Shown here: piece by piece, positions 46,540-56,396 of the stretch
How the letters are laid out: the number at the start of each line of letters is the position of its first letter
Position numbering within the stretch: position 1 is the stretch's first letter
From: Variibacter sp.
GTDB taxonomy: Bacteria > Pseudomonadota > Alphaproteobacteria > Rhizobiales > Xanthobacteraceae
Direction of reading: 5' to 3'
Assembly: GCA_019689555.1 (NCBI GenBank)
Contig: JADGHE010000003.1
Location: forward strand, 26,014-90,013
DNA length: 64,000 nt
Notes under the pieces: generated by a model
What the model was told of the DNA's origin: nothing
Databases searched by the model: none
Seen by the model: only the letters and a program-made list of their open reading frames with translations
Position numbers and translations under genes: made by a program

Positions 46540-47898
46540 TCAGCCCGGCTCGCGCCGGTGAGGATCGAAGCGCTTCTTCAATCCGCTCCAGCATGCGATG
46601 TAGTCGTCCTGGCGGACGTCGAGAGCCGCCGCATAGCGGGTCACGCGCTGCGGATAGCGCGTCTCGAACATGAAGGCGAGCGTGTCGGCGAGCTTCACGG
46701 GCTTGAGCTCGCACGTGCTCGCGTGCTCGAAGGCCTGCGCGTCCGGACCGTGCGGCAGCATCTGGTTGTGCAGGCTGAAGCCGCCGGGCGCGAAGCCCTC
46801 GGGCTTGGCGTCGTAGACGCCGTACACGAGGCCCATGAACTCCGACATGATGTTGCGGTGATACCAGGGCGGGCGGAAGGTGTCTTCGGCCACCGACCAG
46901 CGCTCGGGAAAGATGAGGAAGTCGACATTCGCGGTGCCGCGCGTCTCCGACGGCGCGGTGAGCACCGTGAAGATCGAGGGGTCGGGATGATCGAACAGGA
47001 TCGCGCCGACCGGCGAGAAGCGGCGCAGGTCGTAGCGGTAGGGCGCGTAGTTGCCGTGCCAGGCGACGACGTCGAGGGGCGACTGGCCGATCTCGGCCGC
47101 ATAGAGGGCGCCGCCCCATTTGGCGAACAGCGTCGACGGCGTCTCGTCGTCCTCATAGGCGGCGACGGGAGTGTGAAAATCGCGCGGATTGGCGAGGCAG
47201 TTGGCCCCGATCGGGCCGCGGTCCGGCAGCGTGAAAGCGCCGCCGTAGTTCTCGCACACATAGGCGCGGGCAGGGCCGCCGAGGAGCTCCACCTTGAAGA
47301 TGACGCCGCGCGGAATGACGCAGATCTGTCCCGGCTCGATGTCGATGACGCCGAACTCGGTGCGGAAGCGCAGGCCGCCCGCCTGCGCGACGACGAGCAT
47401 TTCACCGTCCGCGGTGAAGAAATACTCGTTCGCCATCGAGCGGGTGACGAGCGCGACATGGGTCGCCATGCCGGCCTGCGTGTCGGAATCGCCGGCCGTC
47501 GTGATGGTGCGCAGACCGGTCACGAAGGTGAGCGGCTCGTCGGGGATCGGGATCGGGCTCCAGCGGAGCTGGCCGATCGGCAGATCGTTCTCCTCGCGGT
47601 CCGGCGCGGTGCGGATGAGGCCGCGGTCGACCTTGCGGTAGCGCCCCGTGTGCTTGACGGAGGGGCGGATGCGGTAGAGCCAGGAGCGCTGGTTCGTCGC
47701 CTGCGGCGCCGTGAAGGGCGAGCCGGAGAGCTGCTCGGCGTAGAGCCCGTAGTTCACCTTCTGCGGCGAGTTGCGGCCGACGGGCAGCGCGCCCGGCAGC
47801 GCCTCGGTCTCGAAACTGTTGCCGAAGCCCGACATGTAGCCGGGGATGATGGCGCTGTCCCGCGCCGTGGCGAGACCGGACACGGTCTGCACGTTCAT
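46540..47898 (-). CDS. hmgA: homogentisate 1,2-dioxygenase
   Basis: A 452-residue Fe(II) cupin-type ring-cleaving enzyme of tyrosine/phenylalanine breakdown. It begins with the family-specific [20 protein letters not shown] and contains [16 protein letters not shown] and [15 protein letters not shown], which supply iron-site His and Glu. Length fits. The ATG follows GGAAGGAGACGCC. No fahA or maiA lies beside it; one glutathione transferase at 60618 is a remote candidate partner. Confidence 0.96.
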   Translation of the reverse strand: MNVQTVSGLATARDSAIIPGYMSGFGNSFETEALPGALPVGRNSPQKVNYGLYAEQLSGSPFTAPQATNQRSWLYRIRPSVKHTGRYRKVDRGLIRTAPDREENDLPIGQLRWSPIPIPDEPLTFVTGLRTITTAGDSDTQAGMATHVALVTRSMANEYFFTADGEMLVVAQAGGLRFRTEFGVIDIEPGQICVIPRGVIFKVELLGGPARAYVCENYGGAFTLPDRGPIGANCLANPRDFHTPVAAYEDDETPSTLFAKWGGALYAAEIGQSPLDVVAWHGNYAPYRYDLRRFSPVGAILFDHPDPSIFTVLTAPSETRGTANVDFLIFPERWSVAEDTFRPPWYHRNIMSEFMGLVYGVYDAKPEGFAPGGFSLHNQMLPHGPDAQAFEHASTCELKPVKLADTLAFMFETRYPQRVTRYAAALDVRQDDYIACWSGLKKRFDPHRREPG

Positions 47899-48131
47899 GG
47901 GCGTCTCCTTCCCGGCGTCGCGCGCGTCCTGGCGAGGAGCCGCCGGCGCGCGTTTTTGGTGTCGGGTGCAACTATACCCCGATCGCCCGCAGCGCCGCCA
48001 GCCGGGGGGCCGGCTTCGGGAGGTTGCGGCGCTGCGGAGGCGCCGTTATGAATGGCCAATCTGCGCCCAGGCCCCGAGACCGCCGGCGCGATCAACCCAT
48101 CCCGCTCAACCGCAGTCTGCCTCGTTCCCGC

Positions 48132-49385
48132 ATGGCCCGGCTTGTGATGAAATTCGGCGGCACTTCGGTGGCCGACATCCCGCGCATCCGCAACGTCGCC
48201 GCCCACGTCAAACGCGAGGTCGATGCGGGGCATGAGGTGGCGGTCGTGGTCTCGGCCATGGCGGGCAAGACCAACGAGCTCGTCGCCTGGTGCCGCGAGG
48301 TCTCGCCGCTGCACGATGCCCGCGAATACGACACCGTGGTCGCCTCGGGCGAGCAGGTGACGTCGGGGCTCCTCGCCATCGCGCTGCAGGCGATCGGGAT
48401 CAACGCCCGCTCGTGGCAGGGCTGGCAGCTTCCGATCCTGACCTCGGACGCGCACGGCGCCGCCCGCATTCTCGACGTCAATGGGGCGGAGCTCGTCAGG
48501 CGCTTCAAGGAGCGCCGCGAGGTCGCCGTCATCTCCGGCTTTCAGGGCATCCACAAGGAAACGGGCCGCATCACCACGCTCGGCCGCGGCGGCTCCGACA
48601 CGTCGGCCGTCGCGGTGGCGGCCGCGATCAAGGCCGACCGCTGCGACATCTACACGGACGTCGACGGCGTCTACACCACCGATCCGCGCGTCGTTCCGCG
48701 GGCGCGGCGGCTCGAGAAGGTGGCGTTCGAGGAGATGCTCGAGCTTGCCTCGCTGGGCGCCAAGGTGCTTCAGGTGCGTTCGGTCGAGCTCGGCATGGTG
48801 CAGGGCGTGCGAATTTTCGTACGATCGAGCTTCGATCGGCCGGAGGACATCGACCCCCACGGCGACCCGCCCGGCACCCTGATCTGCAACGAGGAGGAGA
48901 TCGTGGAACAACAGGTGGTCACCGGCATCGCCTTCTCCAAGGACGAGGCGCAGATCTCGATCCGGCGGGTGCAGGACAAGCCGGGCGTGGCCGCTGCGAT
49001 CTTCGGCCCCCTGGCGGAGGCCAACATCAACGTCGACATGATCGTGCAGAACGTCTCCGCCGACGGCGCGACGACCGACATCACCTTCACGGTTCCGGCC
49101 GCCGATTATGTGCGTGCCGGCGAGGTGCTGGCGAAGGCCAAGCCGCATATCGGCTACGAGCGGCTCGACGGGGCGACCGAGGTCGCCAAGGTCTCGGTCA
49201 TCGGCATCGGCATGCGCAGCCATGCGGGCGTCGCCGCCCAGGCCTTCAAGGCGCTGGCCGAGCGCGGCATCAACATCCGCGCGATCTCGACCTCGGAAAT
49301 CAAGTTCTCGCTGCTGATCGACGAGGCCTATACCGAGCTTGCGGTGCGCACGCTGCACTCGCTGTACGGCCTGGACAAGGCCTAG
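48132..49385 (+). CDS. lysC: aspartate kinase
   Basis: A 417-residue kinase that starts synthesis of lysine, threonine and methionine. The N-terminal MARLVMKFGGTSVADI and GRGGSDTSAVAVAAAIKAD are catalytic; two ACT repeats cover about 260-417 and give feedback control by amino acids. The ATG at 48132 gives the standard start; the frame is open for 108 bases more upstream without a better site. It is divergent from hmgA. Confidence 0.96.
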   Translation: MARLVMKFGGTSVADIPRIRNVAAHVKREVDAGHEVAVVVSAMAGKTNELVAWCREVSPLHDAREYDTVVASGEQVTSGLLAIALQAIGINARSWQGWQLPILTSDAHGAARILDVNGAELVRRFKERREVAVISGFQGIHKETGRITTLGRGGSDTSAVAVAAAIKADRCDIYTDVDGVYTTDPRVVPRARRLEKVAFEEMLELASLGAKVLQVRSVELGMVQGVRIFVRSSFDRPEDIDPHGDPPGTLICNEEEIVEQQVVTGIAFSKDEAQISIRRVQDKPGVAAAIFGPLAEANINVDMIVQNVSADGATTDITFTVPAADYVRAGEVLAKAKPHIGYERLDGATEVAKVSVIGIGMRSHAGVAAQAFKALAERGINIRAISTSEIKFSLLIDEAYTELAVRTLHSLYGLDKA

Positions 49386-49823
49386 CCTTCGGGCGGCGCC
49401 GAGCGTGCCGTCACGACCCCTGCGCGGCCGTGGGGCGCCGCGGCAGGCGCGCCCCCGCGGCGCGGCGTTCCGCAGATGTTCGGGACGGCCCGGCGCCTCC
49501 CCGGGGAGCCGGGGGCTCGCGGCCTCGACGGGAAGCGCGGCGGAGGGCGGGCGTCTCGAAAAACAGCGGCGGATGACCGGGCCCCGCCCGGGACATCGCC
49601 GGGGAACGGACGAAGGATCGCGGCTCTCGAGCCCTTCCTTGCTCAGGGGGCGCCGCGGGCAAATCGGCGGGTGCCCCCCGCTATGGCTTGCCGTTTGCAT
49701 GCTGCATTCGTTATAGGCCTGGGGCAGATCGGCCGCCGCGGGTAAGCCGGATTTTGCCGGGAGTGTTCGGCGATCCCGGCCGGGCTCACAGGCGGGCCTC
49801 GGAATGCGGCACTAGGGACCCGA
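49386..49823. other. gene-free region between lysC and ptsP
   Basis: No supportable gene in these 438 bases. A sigma-70-like promoter for ptsP lies inside (49688-49716); the part before about 49680 is very GC-rich and shows no clear terminator. Confidence 0.5.
49688..49716 (+). promoter_or_regulatory. predicted sigma-70 promoter of ptsP
   Basis: TTGCCG (49688-49693), 17 bases, TTATAG (49711-49716). The start would be near 49723, about 100 bases before ptsP. Motif reading only. Confidence 0.45.
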
Positions 49824-52097
49824 ATGTCGATGCGTGGCGCGCTCGGCGGTCCGCGCGTGCTGCTGCGCCGGCTCCGCGAAGTCATGGCGGAACCGGTCAG
49901 CGCGCAGGAACGCCTCGACAAGATCGTCGTGCTGATCGCCGCCAACATGGTTGCGGAGGTCTGCTCGGTCTATATCCTCCGCGTCGACGGGACCCTCGAA
50001 CTCTACGCCACCGAAGGTCTCAATCGGGAAGCCGTCCACCAGACGGTGATCGGGCCTAACGAGGGTCTGGTGGGCCTCGTCGCGCGCGAGGCGAACCCGA
50101 TCAGCCTCTCCGACGCCCAGTCGCACCCCGCCTTCTCCTACCGGCCGGAAACGGGCGAAGAAATCTACCACTCGTTCCTGGGCGTGCCGATCCTGCGCGC
50201 CGGCAACACGCTCGGCGTGCTCGTCGTGCAGAACCGGGCGCGGCGCACCTACTCCGAAGAGGAGATCGAGGCGCTGCAGACCACCGCCATGGTGCTGGCG
50301 GAGATGGTCGCCTCGGGCGAGCTTTCCTCTCTCGCCCGCCCGGGGCAGGAACCGGCGGTGCGCCGGCGCCTGCAGCTCAGCGGCGTCGCCCTCGCCGAAG
50401 GCATCGCGCTCGGCCATGTGGTGCTGCACGAGCCGCGCGTGGTCATCACGAACTTCATCGCCGACGATGTGCAGAAGGAGCTGAAGCGCCTCGAGGACGC
50501 CGTGAGCTCCCTGCAGTCCGATCTCGACACCATGCTGACGCGCGGCGACATGGCCGACGGCGGGGAGCACCGGGAGGTGCTCGAAGCGTTCCGCATGTTC
50601 GCCTACGACCGCGGCTGGCTGCACAAGATGCGCGAAGCGATCATGACCGGCCTCACCGCGGAAGCCGCGGTCGAGCGGGTCGAGTCCGATACGCGCGCGC
50701 GCATGATGCGGCAGACCGACCCCTATATGCGCGAGCGCCTGCACGATCTCGACGATCTCGCCAACCGCCTGTTGCGCCAGCTCACGGGGCAGAGCCAGGC
50801 GAGCACGCGCGATCGCCTGCCCGAGAACGCCATCGTCGTCGCCCGCAACATGGGGCCGGCCGCCCTGCTCGACTACGACCGCTCGCGCCTGCGCGGCCTG
50901 GTGCTGGAGGAGGGCGGCCCCACCTCCCATGTCAGCATCGTGGCGCGCGCGCTCGGCATCGCCGCCGTCGGCCAGGTCGCCAACGCGACCGGCCTCGTGG
51001 ACCCCGGCGATCCCATCATCGTCGACGGGCTGTCCGGCGAAGTGCATGTGCGGCCGGCGCCGGACATCGAGAACGCCTACGTCGAAAAGGTGCGCTTCCG
51101 CGCCCGCCGGCAGGCCCAGTACCGGCAGTTGCGGGACCGGCCGTGCATCACCCGTGACGGCCAGGAGATCACGCTGATGCTCAATGCCGGGCTCCTGGTG
51201 GACCTGCCGCACATTGCCGAGACCGGGGCGGCGGGTATCGGCCTGTTCCGCACCGAACTCCAGTTCATGGTCGCGGCCACGTTTCCGCGCACGAGCGAGC
51301 AGTTCAAGCTCTACGATGCGGTGCTCAACGCCGCGGGCGAGCGGCCGGTGACCTTCCGCACGCTCGATGTGGGCGGCGACAAGGTGCTGCCCTATATGCG
51401 TATGGTCGAGGAGGAGAACCCGGCGCTCGGCTGGCGGGCGATCCGCCTCGGGCTCGATCGCCCCGGCCTCCTGCGCAGCCAGATCCGCGCCCTGCTGCGC
51501 GCGGCCGCCGGCCGCAAGCTGCGCATGATGTTTCCGATGGTGTCGACCATCGACGAATACGACCGCGCTCGTGCGCTGGTGGAGCACGAGCTCACCCATC
51601 TGCGCCGGCATGGGCACACCCTGCCGGAGCAGATCGAGATCGGCGCCATGCTGGAGGTTCCGGCCCTGCTCTATCAGCTCGACGAGCTTCTGGAGCGGGT
51701 CGACTTTTTGTCCGTCGGTTCGAACGACCTCGTGCAGTTCATGTTCGCGGCCGACCGCGGCAACTCCTGGGTGGCGGACCGCTTCGACCCCATCTCGGTG
51801 CCGGTGCTGCGCGCGCTGCGCCACGTGGTCGAGCGTGGCAAGGCCCACGGCAAGCCGGTCGCGCTGTGCGGCGAGCTCGCCTCCAAGCCCATCGGCGCGC
51901 TGGCGCTCGTCGCGCTCGGCTATCGCGTGCTCTCGCTGTCGCCCTCCGCCGTGGGGCCGATCAAGTCGATGCTGCTCGCGCTCGACACCCGGCGCGCGAC
52001 CGAGCTCGTGCACGAGCTGCTCGACCGGCCGGCGCCGCGCGTCTCGATCCGCGACCGGCTGGCGGCCTTCGCCGCAACGGAAGGACTTCAGTTCTGA
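49824..52097 (+). CDS. ptsP: PTS enzyme I-Ntr (PEP-protein phosphotransferase)
   Basis: A 757-residue nitrogen-type enzyme I that passes phosphate from PEP to NPr. An N-terminal GAF domain (about 20-165, SVYILRVDGTLELYATEG) is followed by the phosphohistidine domain with His369 in EGGPTSHVSIVARALG, and the PEP-binding barrel with GIGLFRTELQFM and Cys682 in ALCGELAS. The GAF domain senses glutamine in some relatives. It belongs to the PTS-Ntr pathway that reports nitrogen and carbon status, in keeping with the RpoN-driven urea operon in this window. The gene prfA follows after 18 bases. Confidence 0.95.
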   Translation: MSMRGALGGPRVLLRRLREVMAEPVSAQERLDKIVVLIAANMVAEVCSVYILRVDGTLELYATEGLNREAVHQTVIGPNEGLVGLVAREANPISLSDAQSHPAFSYRPETGEEIYHSFLGVPILRAGNTLGVLVVQNRARRTYSEEEIEALQTTAMVLAEMVASGELSSLARPGQEPAVRRRLQLSGVALAEGIALGHVVLHEPRVVITNFIADDVQKELKRLEDAVSSLQSDLDTMLTRGDMADGGEHREVLEAFRMFAYDRGWLHKMREAIMTGLTAEAAVERVESDTRARMMRQTDPYMRERLHDLDDLANRLLRQLTGQSQASTRDRLPENAIVVARNMGPAALLDYDRSRLRGLVLEEGGPTSHVSIVARALGIAAVGQVANATGLVDPGDPIIVDGLSGEVHVRPAPDIENAYVEKVRFRARRQAQYRQLRDRPCITRDGQEITLMLNAGLLVDLPHIAETGAAGIGLFRTELQFMVAATFPRTSEQFKLYDAVLNAAGERPVTFRTLDVGGDKVLPYMRMVEEENPALGWRAIRLGLDRPGLLRSQIRALLRAAAGRKLRMMFPMVSTIDEYDRARALVEHELTHLRRHGHTLPEQIEIGAMLEVPALLYQLDELLERVDFLSVGSNDLVQFMFAADRGNSWVADRFDPISVPVLRALRHVVERGKAHGKPVALCGELASKPIGALALVALGYRVLSLSPSAVGPIKSMLLALDTRRATELVHELLDRPAPRVSIRDRLAAFAATEGLQF

Positions 52098-52115
52098 TCG
52101 AGTTCTGATCGCCCG

Positions 52116-53195
52116 ATGCTGCAACCGGCCAAAGTCGATGCGCTGATCGCCCGCCACGCCGCCGTGGAGGCCGAACTCGCGTCCAATCCCGATCGCGAGA
52201 CCTATGTGCGGCTGTCGCGCGAATTTGCGGAGCTCGCCCCGCTGGTCGCCACGGCCCGCGCCTACCGGGCGGCGAACGAGGAGCTGCGCGAGCTGCAGCA
52301 GATGCTGGCCGACCCGTCGACCGACGCGGAGATGCGCGCGCTCGCCGCCGCCGAGGTGCCGATCGTCGAGGCGCGGCGCGCCGCGCTGGAGAAGGAGCTG
52401 AGGGCCGGCCTTCTGCCCAAGGACGCGCTCGACGAGCGCAACGTGATTCTCGAAATCCGCGCCGGCACCGGGGGCGACGAGGCCGCGCTCTTCGCCGGCG
52501 ACCTGTTCCGCATGTATGAGCGCTACGCGGCGAGTCAGGGCTGGACCGTCGAGGTGATCTCGGCGAGCGAAGGCGCGATCGGCGGCTACAAGGAGATCAT
52601 CGCGGAGGTGCGCGGCCGCGGCGCCTTCGCCAAGCTCAAGTTCGAATCAGGCGTGCACCGCGTGCAGCGGGTGCCGGTGACCGAGGCCTCCGGGCGCATC
52701 CACACGTCGGCTGCCACGGTCGCGGTGTTGCCCGAGCCCGAGGATGTCGACGTCGCGCTCAACGACGCCGACCTCAAGATCGACACGATGCGCTCCGGCG
52801 GCGCCGGCGGACAGCACGTCAACAAGACCGAATCGGCGGTGCGCATCACCCACATTCCGACCGGCATCGCCGTCGTCGTCCAGGAGGAGCGGTCGCAGCA
52901 TCGCAACCGCGCCAAGGCGCTCACGCTGCTGCGCGCCAAGCTCTACGAGCTCGAGCGCGCGCGGCGCGACGCGGAGCGCGCGGCCGAGCGGCGCGGGCAG
53001 GTGGGATCCGGCGACCGTTCCGAGCGCATCCGCACCTACAACTTCCCGCAGGGGCGCGTCACCGACCACCGCATCAACCTCACGCTCTACAAGCTGCCGG
53101 AGGTGATGGAGGGCGAGGCGCTCGGCGAGATCATCGACGCGCTCGTCACCGAGCATCAGGCGGCGCTGCTGGCCGCCGAGGAGGCACCGGCGTGA
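52116..53195 (+). CDS. prfA: peptide chain release factor 1
   Basis: A 359-residue class I release factor for UAA and UAG. The GGQ motif is at residues 231-233 in [13 protein letters not shown], and the codon-reading loop has PVT in [12 protein letters not shown]. Length and the ending are standard. It overlaps the prmC start by a GTGA junction. Confidence 0.97.
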   Translation: MLQPAKVDALIARHAAVEAELASNPDRETYVRLSREFAELAPLVATARAYRAANEELRELQQMLADPSTDAEMRALAAAEVPIVEARRAALEKELRAGLLPKDALDERNVILEIRAGTGGDEAALFAGDLFRMYERYAASQGWTVEVISASEGAIGGYKEIIAEVRGRGAFAKLKFESGVHRVQRVPVTEASGRIHTSAATVAVLPEPEDVDVALNDADLKIDTMRSGGAGGQHVNKTESAVRITHIPTGIAVVVQEERSQHRNRAKALTLLRAKLYELERARRDAERAAERRGQVGSGDRSERIRTYNFPQGRVTDHRINLTLYKLPEVMEGEALGEIIDALVTEHQAALLAAEEAPA

Positions 53196-54250
53196 GCGGC
53201 ACGAGGCCATTGCATCGGCCCGCCTCTCCGCGCTCGCGGGATGTGATCGAGCCGCGCGCGCAGCCTTGCGCGTCGGAAGAAGGCACGTCGCGAGCCGCCG
53301 TGGACGCAGAAGAAACCCCGCGCCCCGCAAGCCATGAGCGGGAAACGCCGCCGGCCGTCCGCAACGTGGGCGCCGTCGCCGTTCATGCGGACCACACGGT
53401 CGCGCGCGTGCGCAGCGCGCTGGCGCACGCCTTCGCGCGCGCGGGGCTCGACACGCCGGCGCTCGATGCGCGCGTGCTGTTGCAACATGCGCTCGGCTGC
53501 GACCACGCCGCGCTCGCCGCCGATCCCGACCGCAGGCTCACCGCCGCGGAGGCCGAGCGCGTCGCCGCCTTCGCCGCGCGCCGGCTGCGGCGCGAACCCG
53601 TCGCCTATATCGTCGGCGAGAAGGAGTTCTTTGGCCTTCCGCTCCGCGTCACCGACGCGACGCTGGCGCCGCGTCCCGAAACCGAGACGCTGGTCGAGGC
53701 CGCGCTCGCGGCCGTTGCGGCGCGCGGCGCGCGGGAGAGGCCCTTGCGTCTCGCCGATCTCGGCACCGGCTCAGGCGCGATTCTGCTGGCGCTGCTGCGC
53801 GCATTGCCGCAGGCGCGCGGCATCGGCATCGACATCAGCGCTGCGGCGATCGCGGTCGCACGCGACAACGCCGCGCGCCTTGCGCTCGCCGCGCGCGCGG
53901 TGTTCGCGGTCGGCGACTTCACGGCGCCGCTCGCGGGGGGCTACGATCTCGTCGTGTCGAACCCGCCCTATGTCGAGACGCGCCGGATCCCGGCACTTCC
54001 GCCGGAGGTGCGGGAGCACGAGCCGCGCCATGCGCTCGACGGCGGGCCCGACGGGCTCGCCTTCTACCGTCGGCTCGCCGCCGATGCGGCGCGAATCGTG
54101 GCCCCGGACGGGCATGTGGCGGTCGAGATCGGCGCGGGGCAGGTGGAGGCCGTGACCGCGATTTTTGCGGCCTGGGGATGGGAGCCCGCCGGCCCCGCGA
54201 AGGCCGATCTTGCCGGCATTCCGCGCGCGCTCGTTGTGCGGCGGCGTTGA
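53192..54250 (+). CDS. prmC: release-factor glutamine methyltransferase
   Basis: A 352-residue SAM-dependent enzyme that methylates the GGQ glutamine of RF1 and RF2. The catalytic NPPY is in [15 protein letters not shown], and motif I in [15 protein letters not shown]. The first 65 or so residues (rich in Arg/Ser/Pro/Glu) precede the normal PrmC start at [13 protein letters not shown], so either the protein has a leader or a later GTG is used. The GTG at 53192 overlaps the prfA stop, which supports the long form. The order prfA-prmC puts enzyme and substrate together. Confidence 0.92.
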   Translation: MSGTRPLHRPASPRSRDVIEPRAQPCASEEGTSRAAVDAEETPRPASHERETPPAVRNVGAVAVHADHTVARVRSALAHAFARAGLDTPALDARVLLQHALGCDHAALAADPDRRLTAAEAERVAAFAARRLRREPVAYIVGEKEFFGLPLRVTDATLAPRPETETLVEAALAAVAARGARERPLRLADLGTGSGAILLALLRALPQARGIGIDISAAAIAVARDNAARLALAARAVFAVGDFTAPLAGGYDLVVSNPPYVETRRIPALPPEVREHEPRHALDGGPDGLAFYRRLAADAARIVAPDGHVAVEIGAGQVEAVTAIFAAWGWEPAGPAKADLAGIPRALVVRRR

Positions 54251-54776
54251 CGCCGTCAAGCCCACAGGCCGCAAAAAAACCGCTTGGATTATGCGGCGGG
54301 AATGATTACGTTTGCCCTAGATATCGACCCAAGCTGGTTCGCACGCCGCCGAGGAGCCCGGAGTATATTCCGCGAGGCTGGCGAGGTGCCGAAAGCGATT
54401 GCGTTCCGAGCGACGATAACAGGAACCGTCAATCAGGAAGCGGTTCGCACGTTGGGGCGAGCATGCCTTGTTGTTCGAGGGGCGCGCGCGTCCGAAGGCG
54501 AAAGCGCGCATGACGAGGGGTTAGCGAAGCTGCGGGAAGCGGCCGCGGGTTTACGTTTGCTGCTGGCATCGTAAAGGCACAGACACACAGCGCTCGGCAT
54601 GTAGCAGGCGATCGGTGCCGCGTGAGCAAGGCGCGATCGTGCGGATGCCGTGGCGACGCGCATGGTGGCCATGCCCAGTGCGTATGGCTTGCCGCGCGTG
54701 AAAAACCTGCCGTGCAAGCAAGACCAAAACCTGGTGGCCCGCCACCGCCAACCGGAGGGTGATAAAGCAACACGCC
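54251..54776. other. gene-free region between prmC and the DUF4167 gene
   Basis: The 526 bases have lower GC and more A-runs than the surroundings. One open frame (54284-54574) exists but resembles nothing I recognise and lacks a good start, so no gene is called. A GGAGGG lies 22 bases before the DUF4167 ATG. A leader RNA or small RNA is possible; none could be folded here. Confidence 0.4.
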
Positions 54777-55487
54777 ATGAGAAACGGTCAGAACAAGCGT
54801 ATGCGGGGACGCAACCGCAAAGGCCAGAATCCGCTGACGCGGGTTTATGAATCCAACGGCCCTGACGTGAAGATTCGCGGCACGGCCTCTCACATTGCGG
54901 AAAAATACGTGCAGCTTGCCCGCGATGCGCTCTCGTCCGGGGACCCGGTGGCGGCCGAAAACTACTATCAGCACGCCGAGCACTATTTCCGCCTCATTGC
55001 AGCCGCGCAGGAGCAGTTCCGCCACAACGCGCCCTTTGCCCGTGACGGCGAAACCCGTGACCTTGCTTTCGACGAGTTCGACGACGAGCTGAACGACCAG
55101 CCGGCCATCGGGGGCGAACCCTACGCGCCGCGCGAACCCCAGCCCTACCCGCCGCGCGAATCCCAGTCCTACCAGTCGCGAGACGCGCGCTTTGCGCCGC
55201 GCGAACAGGGCCAGCCCTATCCGCCCCGCCCCGCGACCGAAAACGCGCCCGTGAGCGAGGAGGGCGAGGACGTGGAGCGGCTTCCCGCCTTCGTCACCGG
55301 CGGCGCCCCGCAGCCTGCGCCCGCCCAGGCCGCCTACGGCGGCAACGGACACGAGGGCGGATCGCCGGACCGCTTTCCGCTGCATCGGCGCCGGCGGCGC
55401 CGCCACGGTCCGCGCGCCGAATCCCCTGCGAGCGCGGGCGCGGAGCCCGGCGATTCGACGACCGCCCCGCGCACGCCCAGCGAGTAG
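54777..55487 (+). CDS. DUF4167 domain protein
   Basis: A 236-residue protein, typical of Hyphomicrobiales. The conserved N-terminus (RNGQNKRMRGRNRKGQNPLT, then IRGTASHIAEKYVQLARDAL and NYYQHAEHYFRLIAAAQEQ) is basic then helical, and looks able to bind nucleic acid. The rest is low-complexity with Pro-Arg-Glu repeats and an Arg-rich end (RRRRRRHG-like), likely disordered. Function unknown; position after prfA-prmC hints at translation or RNA work. The start is set by the family N-terminus. Confidence 0.88.
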   Translation: MRNGQNKRMRGRNRKGQNPLTRVYESNGPDVKIRGTASHIAEKYVQLARDALSSGDPVAAENYYQHAEHYFRLIAAAQEQFRHNAPFARDGETRDLAFDEFDDELNDQPAIGGEPYAPREPQPYPPRESQSYQSRDARFAPREQGQPYPPRPATENAPVSEEGEDVERLPAFVTGGAPQPAPAQAAYGGNGHEGGSPDRFPLHRRRRRRHGPRAESPASAGAEPGDSTTAPRTPSE

Positions 55488-55504
55488 GATCGACGATCCG
55501 CCAC

Positions 55505-55550
55505 CTTTGACCCGGGATCCGGGCCGTGATCTTTGACCCGGGATCCGGGC
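55505..55550. repeat. two 20-bp direct repeats
   Basis: CTTTGACCCGGGATCCGGGC occurs at 55505-55524 and 55531-55550, spaced by 6 bases. Both copies contain a near-palindrome. They lie between two converging genes, just after DUF4167. Confidence 0.7.
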
Positions 55551-55574
55551 CCAAGGCGCGCCCCGCGGCTCGTT

Positions 55575-56330
55575 CTACCTGTGGCTCGTTACGGCGGTCG
55601 CGCCGCCCGGCGAGGGCGCCAGCACCGGTTCGAGCGCCGGCACCAGCCGGCGCTTTTCGCGCCGCGCCGGAATGGGCCGATACACCTGCTTCATCGCCTC
55701 GACGATGTGCACGCCCGCGAACGGCGCCGAGATGCTGGCCGCCGCCGTTTCCCAGGCCGCCGCCGACCGCAGAAACCAGTTGCGCGGGATCGGCGGCACA
55801 TAGAGCGCCTCCGCCCAGCCGGTGGGCGTGAACCACGATTCCCGCAGCAGATGGGTGATCTGGGCGCGCGAATAGGGGCGGCCGTTGCCGAAGGGCGTCG
55901 TGTCCATGCGCGCCCACAGGCCGCGGCGGTTGGGAACGACCGCGAGCAGCCGGCCGCCGGCGGACAGCACCCGCCAGACCTCCCGCAGGAGAGCCACCGT
56001 GTCGTGCGATATTTCGATGGCGTGGACGAGCAGCATCCGGTCGATCGTGGCGTCCGCCAGCGGCAGTTCCAGCTCGTCGACGAGCGCCGTCAGGGTCGGC
56101 CGCTGCGACGGCCACTTCACGACCCCCTGCGCCGCCGGCATGAAGGCGATGCAGCGTTCCGCCTCGTCGCGGAAGAGGCCGAGATAGGGCGTGGCATAGC
56201 CCATGCCCGCGACGCGCATGCCGCGCACGTCCGGCCAGCGCGCGCGCACGCCGCGCCCGATGAAACGCCGCGCCACCATGCCGAGCGGCTGCGTGTAGAA
56301 ATGCCGCAGGTCGACGACGTCAATCATCAA
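55575..56330 (-). CDS. class I SAM-dependent methyltransferase
   Basis: A 251-residue methyltransferase. It starts IDVVDLRHFYTQPLGMVARR; motif I (RVAGMGYATPYLG) is degenerate, while the later LLREVWRVLSAGGRLLAVVP is a normal motif IV-V helix-strand. Such proteins are found next to gloB in related genomes. The substrate is unknown. Divergent from gloB across 66 bases, where both promoters must lie. Confidence 0.83.
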   Translation of the reverse strand: MMIDVVDLRHFYTQPLGMVARRFIGRGVRARWPDVRGMRVAGMGYATPYLGLFRDEAERCIAFMPAAQGVVKWPSQRPTLTALVDELELPLADATIDRMLLVHAIEISHDTVALLREVWRVLSAGGRLLAVVPNRRGLWARMDTTPFGNGRPYSRAQITHLLRESWFTPTGWAEALYVPPIPRNWFLRSAAAWETAAASISAPFAGVHIVEAMKQVYRPIPARREKRRLVPALEPVLAPSPGGATAVTSHR

Positions 56331-56396
56331 ACGCTCCGCGGTTTGGTGATGGCCGGCATTGTGCTACTGGTGCGCATCCAACGATCGGTCAGGCCC

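Noticed and set aside
54284..54574. 96-codon open frame in the gap before the DUF4167 gene
   Set aside because: No good start or ribosome-binding site, no recognised family, and codon use unlike neighbours; left as unannotated.
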